From: Corynebacterium minutissimum
Lineage (GTDB): Bacteria; Actinomycetota; Actinomycetes; Mycobacteriales; Mycobacteriaceae
Reading direction: 5' to 3'
DNA length: 64,000 nt
Assembly: GCF_016889765.1 (NCBI RefSeq)
Contig: NZ_CP069533.1
Location: 1,922,001 to 1,986,000, forward strand
Both the position numbers and the translations under genes were made by a program. Positions 54,171-62,384 of this stretch are shown here, in pieces; position 1 is the first letter of the stretch; every line of letters starts with the position of its first letter. The notes below the pieces were generated by a model that did no database searches, was not told where the DNA came from, and worked only from the letters and a program-made list of their open reading frames with translations.

Positions 54171-55103
54171 ATGAAACACGGCATTGTGCGCGGCTTATCT
54201 AAAGGTGCGCTTGCAACTCGGGTGCGCCGAGGAGAGATTACGCGTCTTGCCAAGGGGCTCTACGTCTGGGGCAGGCCCGAGGCATTAGAACTATTGAAGC
54301 TGTTACAGGAGCACCGGCCATTCCTTAAGGCGACAGGTACAACGGCTGCTCAGGTACTCCTTGGCGAGACTGTCACTTTTCCACTGAAGCTCGCCAGTGT
54401 GGAGAGGATGCCGACATCAACCTTCTATGTGCACTCGCGGGTGAGTGTCGAAAGCTTTGTTACCTTGTCTGGGATCCGGGTCCTTAATCCTCTTGTCGCA
54501 ATGAAGAAAGTTAGTCCTGAGCTGGGAATTCGCGTTTTTGAGTCCATCTATTCCTCAAAGGCCGGGCGGGCGCGCCTGGATAATCACCGCGAAGCACTCA
54601 AGGTCACCCCTGTTGCAAGTCAACGGATGCTGGAGCAGGCCGCTTTGTTCACGGACTCTGGTGCGGAGGTCAAGGTGGCCAAGGGATTGAAAAGGCGTGG
54701 GCTCAAGGTTGAGTGCAACGTTGTTATCGGCCACTACACCTGGGACATTGTGCTCCCAGAGCTCAAAGTTGCGGTAGAAATCAACGGGATGAAATTTCAT
54801 TCCCAGCAAGAGGCATGGCTGCGGGACCACTGGAAAAACAACGAAGGTGTACTGATTGGGTGGCTAACGCTGCGCTACACAGGTCATTGCGTGGCACACC
54901 ACCTGGACTATGTCATCGACCAGATAGCCAATGCCAGGAATCCGGACTTTGAGAAGCGCTACTTCAAGTTCATCGGCTTCTGGCACGAGGGAGTGTTGCC
55001 GCCCAAACCAAAGCCCTGGGAGTACAGCGAGCACTTGGGGTATCTTCCGCCAGACTTGCCTGAACCTCCCGACTTCCCACAGCCACCTAACTGCCCTAGT
55101 TGA
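54171..55103 (+). CDS. AbiEi-like / DUF559 (Vsr-type PD-(D/E)XK) protein
   Basis: 310 residues. Residues ~7-35 (GLSKGALATRVRRGEITRLAKGLYVWG) are like the winged-helix start of AbiEi-type antitoxin proteins. Residues ~165-240 carry an endonuclease-like PD-(D/E)XK core: Glu167, Asp192 (YTWDIVLP), Glu203 (VAVEINGMKFH), then WLRDHWKNNEGVLIGWLTLRYTG. This is the DUF559/Vsr-like arrangement. A proline-rich tail ends the protein, and its last codons and TAG are inside the left arm of repeat B. No AbiEii toxin gene is adjacent. Role unknown; defence or DNA repair are possible. It seems a cassette bracketed by repeats. Confidence 0.7.
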   Translation: MKHGIVRGLSKGALATRVRRGEITRLAKGLYVWGRPEALELLKLLQEHRPFLKATGTTAAQVLLGETVTFPLKLASVERMPTSTFYVHSRVSVESFVTLSGIRVLNPLVAMKKVSPELGIRVFESIYSSKAGRARLDNHREALKVTPVASQRMLEQAALFTDSGAEVKVAKGLKRRGLKVECNVVIGHYTWDIVLPELKVAVEINGMKFHSQQEAWLRDHWKNNEGVLIGWLTLRYTGHCVAHHLDYVIDQIANARNPDFEKRYFKFIGFWHEGVLPPKPKPWEYSEHLGYLPPDLPEPPDFPQPPNCPS

Positions 55104-55159
55104 CGAAGTTATTGCCAGATCTTGAACCGGAGGCGGTATTTTTGGCAGATCGGGCAGTG
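55089..55159. repeat. 71-bp palindromic interspersed repeat, copy B
   Basis: Left arm AACTGCCCTAGTTGACGAAG (55089-55108), right arm TTTTGGCAGATCGGGCAGTG (55140-55159), centre GATCTTGAACCGGAGGCGGTAT. The stop codon TAG of the upstream gene lies within the left arm. Same orientation as copy A; the two copies flank the AbiEi/DUF559-like gene. Confidence 0.85.
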
Positions 55160-55204
55160 TGGAGCGTGATCCTGGCAGTTGAGCCCGACAGCAGGTCGCG
55201 GATG

Positions 55205-55927
55205 CTAGGCTGCAACCAGCCCCTCAACAATGAGCGCCAAGGCTGCACTAATGGCTACAACCACCACAATGCGGTTGAGCACCTTGGCGTTGATAAAGCG
55301 GTTGAGGTAGCCGGCGGCGATGAGGCCCACGATGGCTACCGGCAGGTAGGCCGCGGCGGCGGTGAGCTGCAGGCTGGTGATTTGCCCGCTCAAGCCCAAG
55401 ATTGCCAGCGAGATGGTGCAGCCGATGATGAAGGTGCCCGACAGGGTGCCGCGCACGCGGGCGGGGTCATAGCCTTTAAGCACTAGTGCCATGGGCGGGC
55501 CACCGATGGAAGTGGAAGTTCCTAAGAAGCCCGAGGCCACACCTGCTACCGCGATGTTGGTAGTGGTGCGCTTGGGGGACCAGCCGAGGCTGGACAAAGT
55601 CATGGCGAAGATGACGGCACAGCCAATAAAGAGGGAGAGCCCGCGGTGCGAAAGCGAGGCAATGGCCCACGCGCCGAGCAGGGAGCCGGGGATGCGCGCG
55701 ATGGAGGAGATAGCCACGATGTCCCAGGACACCGCGGAGCGTGCTTTAAGCATCGTCGTGGTTGAAATGACGAAGGCCAGCAGGAGGATGAGCGTGGGGA
55801 CTAGCGCCGGTTTGATGAGCGCCAAGATAGGGGTGGCGATGGTGCCCAGCCCAAATCCGATGGTGCCCTGGCAGATTGTGCCCACGAGGATGAGCACACC
55901 GATGAAGACGTAGAGCCAGCTGAACAT
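55205..55927 (-). CDS. TauE/SafE-family anion exporter-like membrane protein
   Basis: A 240-residue protein with eight likely membrane segments. The first contains GTICQGTIGFGLGTIATPILAL, and the second half repeats the pattern (GVASGFLGTSTSIGGPPMALVLKGYDP), as in the TauE/SafE family. Members carry sulfite, sulfoacetate or other small organic sulfur anions. It ends opposite the AbiEi-like gene and is 24 bp downstream of the TIGR03089 gene. The substrate is unknown. Confidence 0.85.
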   Translation of the reverse strand: MFSWLYVFIGVLILVGTICQGTIGFGLGTIATPILALIKPALVPTLILLLAFVISTTTMLKARSAVSWDIVAISSIARIPGSLLGAWAIASLSHRGLSLFIGCAVIFAMTLSSLGWSPKRTTTNIAVAGVASGFLGTSTSIGGPPMALVLKGYDPARVRGTLSGTFIIGCTISLAILGLSGQITSLQLTAAAAYLPVAIVGLIAAGYLNRFINAKVLNRIVVVVAISAALALIVEGLVAA

Positions 55928-55951
55928 TGCTCCACTATCTCACGGTGCTGC

Positions 55952-56638
55952 CTAGGCGCGGACGGTGACCTTCTCGTTGTCCGCGATCTCTTCCAAACGG
56001 TCCGCCGAGCACAGGCCCGCCACAATGACGGCGGAGCCGCCCGCAGCGAGCGGTTCCAGTACCGAACGCTGGAAAGAGGCGGTATCGCTCCAGCCGGGGG
56101 AGAGCACGCGCTCAGCGCCTAAGTCGGTGGGGAAAAGCTCCGGTAGTGGCGTAGTAGTGCCGTAGAAGTGATCGCCATAGAAGCGGACCGTGGGGCCAAA
56201 GTCAATGGTGCCGACGGGCAGCTCACCACCGCTTTCCACGACGCCGCGCCCGAAGGGATCCTGGGTTACGAGTACGGTATCGGCGCCGGAGATTCCGGAG
56301 CCTTCGCTAAAGGCCTCGGGGGAGGTGAACACCACGGCAATCTCGTCGGCGGGCGGCTGCATGGCAGCCGCCCCATCGGTGACGTCGAAGGGGACTCCGG
56401 CAGCGAGTGCGCCGAGGGCGATGACGGCTGCCTGCCAGGACACCGGAAGGTCGATGAGAATGCGGGAGTCCGAGTCTGGCTCAAGATCGAGCTCCTCCAG
56501 CAACATGTTGGCAATCTTGGAGGTCCAGTTCTCCAGCGTTTGCGCCGAGAAGTCCATGCGCGTGCCGTCGGCCTCGTTGTAGACGCTTAGGCGTGGAGCG
56601 GAGGCATCGGCGGACAGGAGATGCTGAAGGAGTTCCAT
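55952..56638 (-). CDS. TIGR03089-family protein (AMP-binding-like, actinobacterial)
   Basis: A 228-residue protein beginning MELLQHLLSADASAPRLSVYNEADGTRMDFSAQTLENWTSKIANMLLEEL, a small acyl-adenylate-enzyme-like fold without the adenylation core motifs. Further stretches are DLPVSWQAAVIALGALAAGVPFDV and VLSPGWSDTASFQRSVLEPLAAGGSAVI. This protein is conserved beside the LCP and rhamnosyltransferase genes in Corynebacterium and mycobacteria. Its biochemical role is not established. Confidence 0.8.
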   Translation of the reverse strand: MELLQHLLSADASAPRLSVYNEADGTRMDFSAQTLENWTSKIANMLLEELDLEPDSDSRILIDLPVSWQAAVIALGALAAGVPFDVTDGAAAMQPPADEIAVVFTSPEAFSEGSGISGADTVLVTQDPFGRGVVESGGELPVGTIDFGPTVRFYGDHFYGTTTPLPELFPTDLGAERVLSPGWSDTASFQRSVLEPLAAGGSAVIVAGLCSADRLEEIADNEKVTVRA

Positions 56639-56683
56639 GTCCGCCCATCGTAGGTGGCGGGCACGAAGCCCGCCACGGGGTCT

Positions 56684-58336
56684 TTAGTTCACGCAGCGCG
56701 GGCCGTCGCCACCGGCGTCAATTTCCGGCGCCACCTCAGCTGTACCGAAGTCATCGCCCGGGGTGCCTACCTGCTGGTCCTCGGCCACCTGGTTCGAATC
56801 CGCTTCAGCTTCTTGCTCCATGGCGGAGTCATCCTTTGGGCCCGCGTAATCATCGGTAGCGACGACGATGAAAGTATCCGGTTCAAGCTCCTCGTTCGCG
56901 GTGACCGGCAATCCACCGAGCTGCTCAGCCAGAGCGAGGGCGCGCTCGTCGTTGGCATCCGCAGCCACGACCTGGGATTCGGCGTAGATACCGGACTGCG
57001 CATTGGCCGTGCGCTCGACGGTATAGCCCACGTTCTTGAGCCATGTGCCAATGCCACCGGCCATGCCGTCAATCGTGCCAGCGTTGAGCACGTGGAGGTT
57101 GAGGCCCTCAGCAACGGGTTTCTCACCGTCATTGGCGGCCTCGTCCGTGGCAGCTTCCTCGGATTTTTTGTCGTCTTCCGCAGCTTCTTGGGACTTAGCC
57201 AGGTCATCCATAAAGCGATGCACCTCGGCCGCGTCGATGGTAACGACAGACTCGCCGTAATCGCCGGTGCCAGAAATGGAGGTCACCGGAATAGTCGTAA
57301 AGGTTACGTTGCCACCGGCCAAGCCGGCGAGCTGGGTGACAAAACCCATGATGTCCCAGTCGTTGTCAATGACGACGGAACGCTCGACGGCATCGGCAAT
57401 CTTATTGAGCTTGGCGGGCGAGGTCAGAGTGTCAGAATCCAGGACCTTTGAGGTCAGGGAGGCCATGTAGGCCTGCTGGCGCACGATACGGTCGAGGTCG
57501 CCACGCGGCAGATCGTAGCGCTGGCGCACGAAGGACAGGCCTTCAGCTCCCTGCAGGGTTTGGCGGCCCTTCGGGAATTTCGCGCCGGACATCGGGTCGT
57601 CCACATCGTCGTTGAGGCAGACGTCGACGCCCCCGACGGCGTCGGTAAGCAGCACGAAGCCCAGCAGGCCCACCTCGGCGTAGTGATCAACGCTGACGTC
57701 AGTGAGGGTGCGCACCATGGAAATCAGGCCGGCGCGGCCAGCCTCAGTACTGGCCTTCTCCATCTCCTTTTCCGTATGCGGCGGCTTCTTCCCCAAGGCC
57801 TCCGCCTCGGCATTCTCCTGCTGCAGCTCCTCCATCTTCGCGGACTTGTGCAGCGCAAAGACAGCGTTGATTTTGGTGTTGCCAAATTCGCTGTCGTGCA
57901 CATACGTATCACGCGGGATGGACACGGCCGTGGCACGGGAGCCGTCGTTGGGAATGCGGATGACCATGATGGTGTCCGTATTCTCCTCGCCCTCATCCAC
58001 GCCGGCATGCAGGTCCGCAAGCTCCTGCTCAGATAGGGGATTGCCCTTGGCGTCGGTGCGGGAGTCCTTGCCCACGAGAAGGATATCCACGGCGCCGTCA
58101 ATGCCCTTGTCCTTGAATCCACCATCGTTGCCCAGGGCCAAATTGGACGCTGAAGAGATGTCATTGCCCAACTTGCCCACGGTGAAGTAGCCCACGCCGG
58201 AGAGCACGAGTACCACTGCAGAGAGGAAAGCCACGAGGGCCTTCACCGGCGTGGAGCCGTGCTGGGTGGCGGGCGCGGACTGCGACGGCGCGGCCTGGAT
58301 ATGGCGGGCGGCGCGCGGGGAGTTCGGGGAAGTCAC
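56684..58336 (-). CDS. LytR-CpsA-Psr (LCP) family cell-wall ligase
   Basis: A 550-residue protein with a GTG start at 58336. A cytoplasmic leader of ~32 residues is followed by one membrane helix (LVAFLSAVVLVLSGVGYF, ~34-52). The LCP catalytic domain follows (~80-370): DILLVGKDSRTD, TDTIMVIRIPNDGSRATAVSIPRDTYV, and RQRYDLPRGDLDRIVRQQAYM, which include the acidic and Arg residues. A LytR_C domain is at ~410-510. In corynebacteria these enzymes attach arabinogalactan to peptidoglycan from decaprenyl-phosphate donors. It is divergent from the wbbL gene, which makes the rhamnose linker of the same polymer. Confidence 0.88.
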   Translation of the reverse strand: MTSPNSPRAARHIQAAPSQSAPATQHGSTPVKALVAFLSAVVLVLSGVGYFTVGKLGNDISSASNLALGNDGGFKDKGIDGAVDILLVGKDSRTDAKGNPLSEQELADLHAGVDEGEENTDTIMVIRIPNDGSRATAVSIPRDTYVHDSEFGNTKINAVFALHKSAKMEELQQENAEAEALGKKPPHTEKEMEKASTEAGRAGLISMVRTLTDVSVDHYAEVGLLGFVLLTDAVGGVDVCLNDDVDDPMSGAKFPKGRQTLQGAEGLSFVRQRYDLPRGDLDRIVRQQAYMASLTSKVLDSDTLTSPAKLNKIADAVERSVVIDNDWDIMGFVTQLAGLAGGNVTFTTIPVTSISGTGDYGESVVTIDAAEVHRFMDDLAKSQEAAEDDKKSEEAATDEAANDGEKPVAEGLNLHVLNAGTIDGMAGGIGTWLKNVGYTVERTANAQSGIYAESQVVAADANDERALALAEQLGGLPVTANEELEPDTFIVVATDDYAGPKDDSAMEQEAEADSNQVAEDQQVGTPGDDFGTAEVAPEIDAGGDGPRCVN

Positions 58337-58425
58337 GGCAATAGTTTAAGGGAGCAGGCGCCGAAAACGTGAAGCAGTGTCGCGTGCGCGTGCGCGCGTC
58401 GCCGTTGGGTACGCTCGATGCCATC

Positions 58426-59301
58426 GTGAAAGATTTAAGCAAACCCCTGGCAGTGGTCACGGTGACGTTCTCCCCGGGCCGCTACCTTAGTGACTTTTTA
58501 TCCTCGCTGCGCTTGGCGACGTCCCACCCAACCCTCACCATCCTTGCCGATAACGGCTCCACGGATGGCGTGCCCGAAGCCGCTGCGCGGGATCATGCGG
58601 AAGTAGAATTCTTCGATACCGGAGGAAACAGCGGTTATGGCGCTGGCATGAACGCGGGCGCGCGTTTCGCGCGTACAAGGGGAGTGGATGAAGAGTTTTT
58701 CCTCATTGCTAACCCAGACGTGACGTTTAGTGAGGGCTCCTTAGACGAGCTCATCGCCTGCGCACGCCGCCATCCTCAGGCTGCGGCGGTGGGCCCGCGC
58801 ATCGTGGAGCCGGATGGCACGAACTATCCCTCGGCGCGCGCGGTGCCGACGCTCACCACTGGAATTGGCCACGCGCTCTTTGGAACGGTGTGGCCGTCCA
58901 ACCCGTGGTCGAAGGCCTACCGCAATGATGCGGACATGAGCAGCGAGCGTACAGCTGGATGGCTCTCTGGCTCCTGTCTCTTGGTGCGCTGGGAGGCTTT
59001 CGACGCCATTGGTGGCTTTGATGAGCGCTACTTCATGTATATGGAAGACGTGGACTTGGGTGATCGCTTCACTCGGGCCGGGTGGAGCAATATCTTTTGC
59101 CCGTCGGCGGTCATTACGCACGCCAAAGGCCATTCGACGAAGGCGCACCGCGGCGCGATGCTACGAGCGCACCATGACTCCGCCTACCGTTTCCAGGCAG
59201 ATCGGTACCCGCACTGGTTCGAGGCACCCCTCCGCGCAGCGCTGTGGCTTGGATTGAGGGTACGTGGGCTGGCTTTGAGCGCGTGCCGTGACGGTTCCTA
59301 G
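58426..59301 (+). CDS. wbbL: rhamnosyltransferase of the arabinogalactan linker (GT2)
   Basis: A ~291-residue glycosyltransferase family 2 protein; GTG 58426 fits the conserved opening KPLAVVTVTFS, while earlier frames have no support. DNGSTDGV near residue 38 and FLIANPDVTF near residue 88 are the nucleotide-sugar and metal (DxD-like) sites, and FMYMEDVDLGDRF near residue 205 carries the catalytic base. WbbL adds rhamnose to decaprenyl-PP-GlcNAc in arabinogalactan synthesis, an essential step in mycolata. It neighbours the GDP-mannose pyrophosphorylase gene, as in mycobacteria. Confidence 0.85.
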   Translation: MKDLSKPLAVVTVTFSPGRYLSDFLSSLRLATSHPTLTILADNGSTDGVPEAAARDHAEVEFFDTGGNSGYGAGMNAGARFARTRGVDEEFFLIANPDVTFSEGSLDELIACARRHPQAAAVGPRIVEPDGTNYPSARAVPTLTTGIGHALFGTVWPSNPWSKAYRNDADMSSERTAGWLSGSCLLVRWEAFDAIGGFDERYFMYMEDVDLGDRFTRAGWSNIFCPSAVITHAKGHSTKAHRGAMLRAHHDSAYRFQADRYPHWFEAPLRAALWLGLRVRGLALSACRDGS

Positions 59302-59355
59302 GGCTCGTGGGCTATACACTAACGGTAACTTATCTGTGAGAGTTTAAGGATCGAT

Positions 59356-60450
59356 ATGACTGAATCAGCACCCCAGTGGGGATCGACGGCCGATGCCGTC
59401 ATTCTGGTGGGAGGCCGCGGCACCCGCCTGCGCCCGCTGACGATTGGCACGCCGAAGCCCATGCTGCCGACGGCCAACTACCCCTTCCTCCAGCACCTTC
59501 TGGCCCGTATCAAGGAGGCCGGTATCGAGCACGTTGTGCTCTCCACGTCCTTTAAGGCTGAGGTCTTTGAGGAGTACTTCGGCGATGGCTCCGATTTGGG
59601 CCTGGAGATTGAGTACGTGGTGGAGGAGACCGCGCTGGGCACCGGTGGTGGTATCCGCAACGTCTACGACAAGCTGCGCCACGACACCGTCATGGTCTTC
59701 AACGGCGACGTGCTCTCCGGCATGGACTTGAACGGCATCCTCGATACACACCACTCGAAGCAGGCCGACGTCACGATGCATCTGCTGAACGTGGCGGACC
59801 CGCGCGCGTTTGGTTGCGTTCCTACAGACTCCAATGGGCGAGTAACGGCCTTCTTGGAGAAGACCGAGGATCCGCCGACGAACCAGATTAACGCCGGCTG
59901 CTACGTGTTCAAGCGGGAGGTTATTGAGACCATCCCGGCTGATCGCGTGGTCTCCGTTGAGCGCGAGACTTTCCCGCAGCTCCTGGAGTCCGGTCACCTG
60001 GTCGTGGGCCACGTGGACAACTCTTACTGGCGCGATATGGGCCGCCCAGATGATTTCGTGCGTGGTTCTTCTGATCTAGTGCGCGGCATTGCGCACTCGC
60101 CGCTGCTGACCGGTCGCACCGGTGAGTCTGTGGTGGATGAGTCCGCCGGCATTGCGGGTGGCGTGCTGTTGCTCTCTGGCACGGCTGTGGGGCGTGGCTC
60201 GGTCATCGGCGCGGGTTCGCGCCTTGATGGCACCGTGGTCTTCGATGGGGTGACCATTGAGCCGGGCGCCATCATTAGCAATTCCATCATCGCTTCGGGT
60301 GCGCACATCGGAGCCAATGCGCACATCGATAACTGCGTCATCGGTGAAGGCGCGACGATTGGTGCGCGCTGCGAGCTGCAGGGTGGCATGCGTGTCTTCC
60401 CAGGCGTGACCCTTCCGGATGCGGGAGTGCGTTTCAGCTCGGACGCCTAA
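59356..60450 (+). CDS. manC: mannose-1-phosphate guanylyltransferase (GDP-mannose pyrophosphorylase)
   Basis: A 364-residue nucleotidyltransferase. The signature VGGRGTRLRPLTIGTPKPMLP is at residues ~18-38, and VFNGDVLSGMDL (~112-123) holds the metal-binding Asp. The C-terminal ~100 residues are a left-handed beta-helix of hexapeptide repeats (IGAGSRLDGTVV, IGANAHIDNCVI). This matches the mycobacterial Rv3264c-type enzyme. It makes GDP-mannose for PIMs, lipomannan and glycoproteins. ATG 59356 follows AAGGA, and TATACACT at 59313-59320 may be its -10 region. A terminator follows. Confidence 0.85.
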   Translation: MTESAPQWGSTADAVILVGGRGTRLRPLTIGTPKPMLPTANYPFLQHLLARIKEAGIEHVVLSTSFKAEVFEEYFGDGSDLGLEIEYVVEETALGTGGGIRNVYDKLRHDTVMVFNGDVLSGMDLNGILDTHHSKQADVTMHLLNVADPRAFGCVPTDSNGRVTAFLEKTEDPPTNQINAGCYVFKREVIETIPADRVVSVERETFPQLLESGHLVVGHVDNSYWRDMGRPDDFVRGSSDLVRGIAHSPLLTGRTGESVVDESAGIAGGVLLLSGTAVGRGSVIGAGSRLDGTVVFDGVTIEPGAIISNSIIASGAHIGANAHIDNCVIGEGATIGARCELQGGMRVFPGVTLPDAGVRFSSDA

Positions 60451-60502
60451 ACACAAAGCTGTGGCTAGCACTTAGGCGTAACTACAGGATGATTTAAGCC
60501 TC

Positions 60503-60535
60503 GGCGCTGGGAAAATACCTTCCCAGCGCCTTTCT
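60503..60535 (+). terminator. Rho-independent terminator after manC
   Basis: GGCGCTGGGAA (60503-60513) and TTCCCAGCGCC (60520-60530) form a perfect 11-bp stem with a 6-nt loop, followed by TTTCTT. Confidence 0.9.
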
Positions 60536-60903
60536 TATGCCGTGACGGATGGTTTTAGTGGTGCGATTGAGATCCACGAGATCTGCGCGGTTGGGTGGCG
60601 ACACGCCGAAGAAACCTTGGAATTGTTCACAGGGTAGGGGGTGGCCACTACATGTAGTACCCCCGATGTTCACCCCCGTGGCCGGGATGTTGTGACTGGT
60701 GTGAAAGTTGAGGATCGTGTGCAGCGTTTTTGCCGGGATTGCGGAAAAATGACTCCCGACAGGTTGACGATATTTAGTGATCCGGTGTGAAATGACATCA
60801 GTGTAATCAACGGCACGGCGGGCAGGGCACCGAGAACAACTTTCGGTGTACGGTCGGTGCCACCGACTAAAAGAGAGAAACGACCTCGGAGAAAGGAAGC
60901 GGC
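60536..60903. other. long upstream region of whiB2
   Basis: No gene supported; antisense frames here lack ribosome sites. TTGACG near 60761 may be a -35 element. The length (~370 bp) suggests a long leader or several promoters for the whiB2 gene. No clear hairpin was found. Confidence 0.45.
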
Positions 60904-61206
60904 GTGGACAATACAACGAATAACAGCGCTATTCTCCGTGGCGGTGCTGCTGCAGAGATGTCGCTCGATGAACTCTTTGGTGCCGTCGAGCAGGAGTGGC
61001 AAGACCAGGCGCTGTGCGCCCAGACGGATCCGGAAGCCTTCTTCCCGGAAAAGGGAGGCTCAACGCGTGAGGCTAAACGCATTTGCCAGGCCTGCGCCGT
61101 GCGTGATGAATGCCTCGAATATGCGCTTGAGCATGATGAGCGCTTTGGAATCTGGGGTGGACTGTCAGACCGTGAGCGCCGCCGATTAAAACGTGAAATC
61201 GGTTAG
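60904..61206 (+). CDS. whiB2: WhiB-family Fe-S cluster regulator (WhiB2 type)
   Basis: A 100-residue protein with GTG start 60904. The four cluster cysteines are Cys38, Cys61, Cys64 and Cys70 (Cys...CxxC...C spacing 22-2-5). GIWGG at 83-86 and a basic C-terminal tail ERRRLKREIG follow, giving sigma-factor and DNA contacts. The mannose-gene neighbourhood is that of mycobacterial whiB2, whose product controls cell division and septum formation; the corynebacterial name is often whcD. The Fe-S cluster senses redox or NO. Confidence 0.9.
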   Translation: MDNTTNNSAILRGGAAAEMSLDELFGAVEQEWQDQALCAQTDPEAFFPEKGGSTREAKRICQACAVRDECLEYALEHDERFGIWGGLSDRERRRLKREIG

Positions 61207-61289
61207 CGCAGCGGATCTGGTAGTGCAGCATCTCCCTCTCCCCCGTCATACTTTGCTTCCCGCAGGGTGTGGCGGGGGAGAGCTGTGTT

Positions 61290-61760
61290 TTACCAGCTAA
61301 AACGCGGATCAATATCTTCTGGATCCACATTGAGGTAATTGGCGACAAGTGCGGTGAGCACAGTGGACAGCAGTTCTTCGCGCTCCCGGGCTGAGCGCAC
61401 GCGCTCCTCCACTGGCATGCGGAAGATGACAAGGCGGGCGCGGGTCGGTTGCCCCGCTGAATCGACTCCGGCAGGCACGATGCGCCCCAAGGGGACGGGA
61501 CCGTCCGCAATGATCTCATCGGGCATGACTGTCATGTCCGCGGACAGGCGCATGCGGGGTACGGTGTCGACGGCTAGGTCTAGGCCAGCGAGCTGCTCGG
61601 CGAAAGCGTTTTGGATGGGCGCGTAGGCTTCGAGTACAGCCATGTCGAAGCGCTCAGCGCTGCTGCGGTATCGGGGAATTGCATGGGGGAGTAGCGGCCC
61701 GCGAGCGCCGCGGCCATGACGGTGGCGGGCCGGGCGGATGTGGGGGCGGGGCGTGTTCAT
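61290..61760 (-). CDS. metallopeptidase-fold (zincin-like) protein with degenerate active site
   Basis: 156 residues from ATG 61760. The ORF can be extended upstream but only across the opposite-strand DUF3499 gene, so it was cut. Strands ADGPVPLGRIVPAG and RLVIFRMPVEERV fit the small zincin family (DUF1025-like). However, where family members have an HExxH-type zinc helix, this one reads VLTALVANYLNVDPEDID with no histidine. It is probably not a protease. It is conserved in this mannose/whiB2 block (Rv3258c-like). Confidence 0.65.
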   Translation of the reverse strand: MNTPRPHIRPARHRHGRGARGPLLPHAIPRYRSSAERFDMAVLEAYAPIQNAFAEQLAGLDLAVDTVPRMRLSADMTVMPDEIIADGPVPLGRIVPAGVDSAGQPTRARLVIFRMPVEERVRSAREREELLSTVLTALVANYLNVDPEDIDPRFSW

Positions 61761-61853
61761 GCGGCTTAGTTTAAGGCGCGGTGGCGATGCTCGGGCAGGG
61801 GGCACGCCGTGTAGGACTATCGAAATCTCAAGTTTGGGTTTAGACTTGGGGCC

Positions 61854-62297
61854 GTGAATAGCTCCCGCCGTTGCTCCCGCCCCGGCTGCGGCCGTCCCGC
61901 CGTGGCTACGTTGACCTATGCCTACGCCCAACAAACCGCCGTTGTGGGCCCACTGTCTGAAGATACTGATCCCCATGCATGGGACCTGTGCGAGAAGCAC
62001 AGCGAGCGCATCACTGCGCCCCAAGGGTGGGAGATGGTCCGTGTGGATCGCATCGAGCTCGATGAGGATGATGACCTCACCGCTCTGGCTGAGGCCGTGC
62101 GTGAGGCTGGCCGCGTGACCACCGGCCTGGTCGACGACTCCACGACCGGTTCCGGAGCTGACCCCATCGACTACTCCGCCACCTTCGACGGCGCGGATCC
62201 ACGCAACTCCAACCATCCGGTCTTTCGCACCCGGCGAGTCCACGACGCCCGCCAACGCCGCCGCGCGCACCTGACGGTGGTGCCAGACGCCGACTAG
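61854..62297 (+). CDS. DUF3499 family protein
   Basis: 147 residues, GTG start. The N-terminus MNSSRRCSRPGCGRPAVATLTYAYAQQTAVVGPL with Cys7, Cys12 and a later Cys in DLCEKHSER forms a possible zinc ribbon. The rest is acidic then Arg-rich (ARQRRRAHL). The family occurs only in actinobacteria, next to whiB2 and manB. Function unknown. Confidence 0.8.
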   Translation: MNSSRRCSRPGCGRPAVATLTYAYAQQTAVVGPLSEDTDPHAWDLCEKHSERITAPQGWEMVRVDRIELDEDDDLTALAEAVREAGRVTTGLVDDSTTGSGADPIDYSATFDGADPRNSNHPVFRTRRVHDARQRRRAHLTVVPDAD

Positions 62298-62384
62298 CGC
62301 TCGGTGACGCGAGCCTCGTGGGTTTCCTTTGCACCGTGTTTCCCAGCGCAGAGGCGCAAGAGGACATGAGTATGCTGTAGGGCT

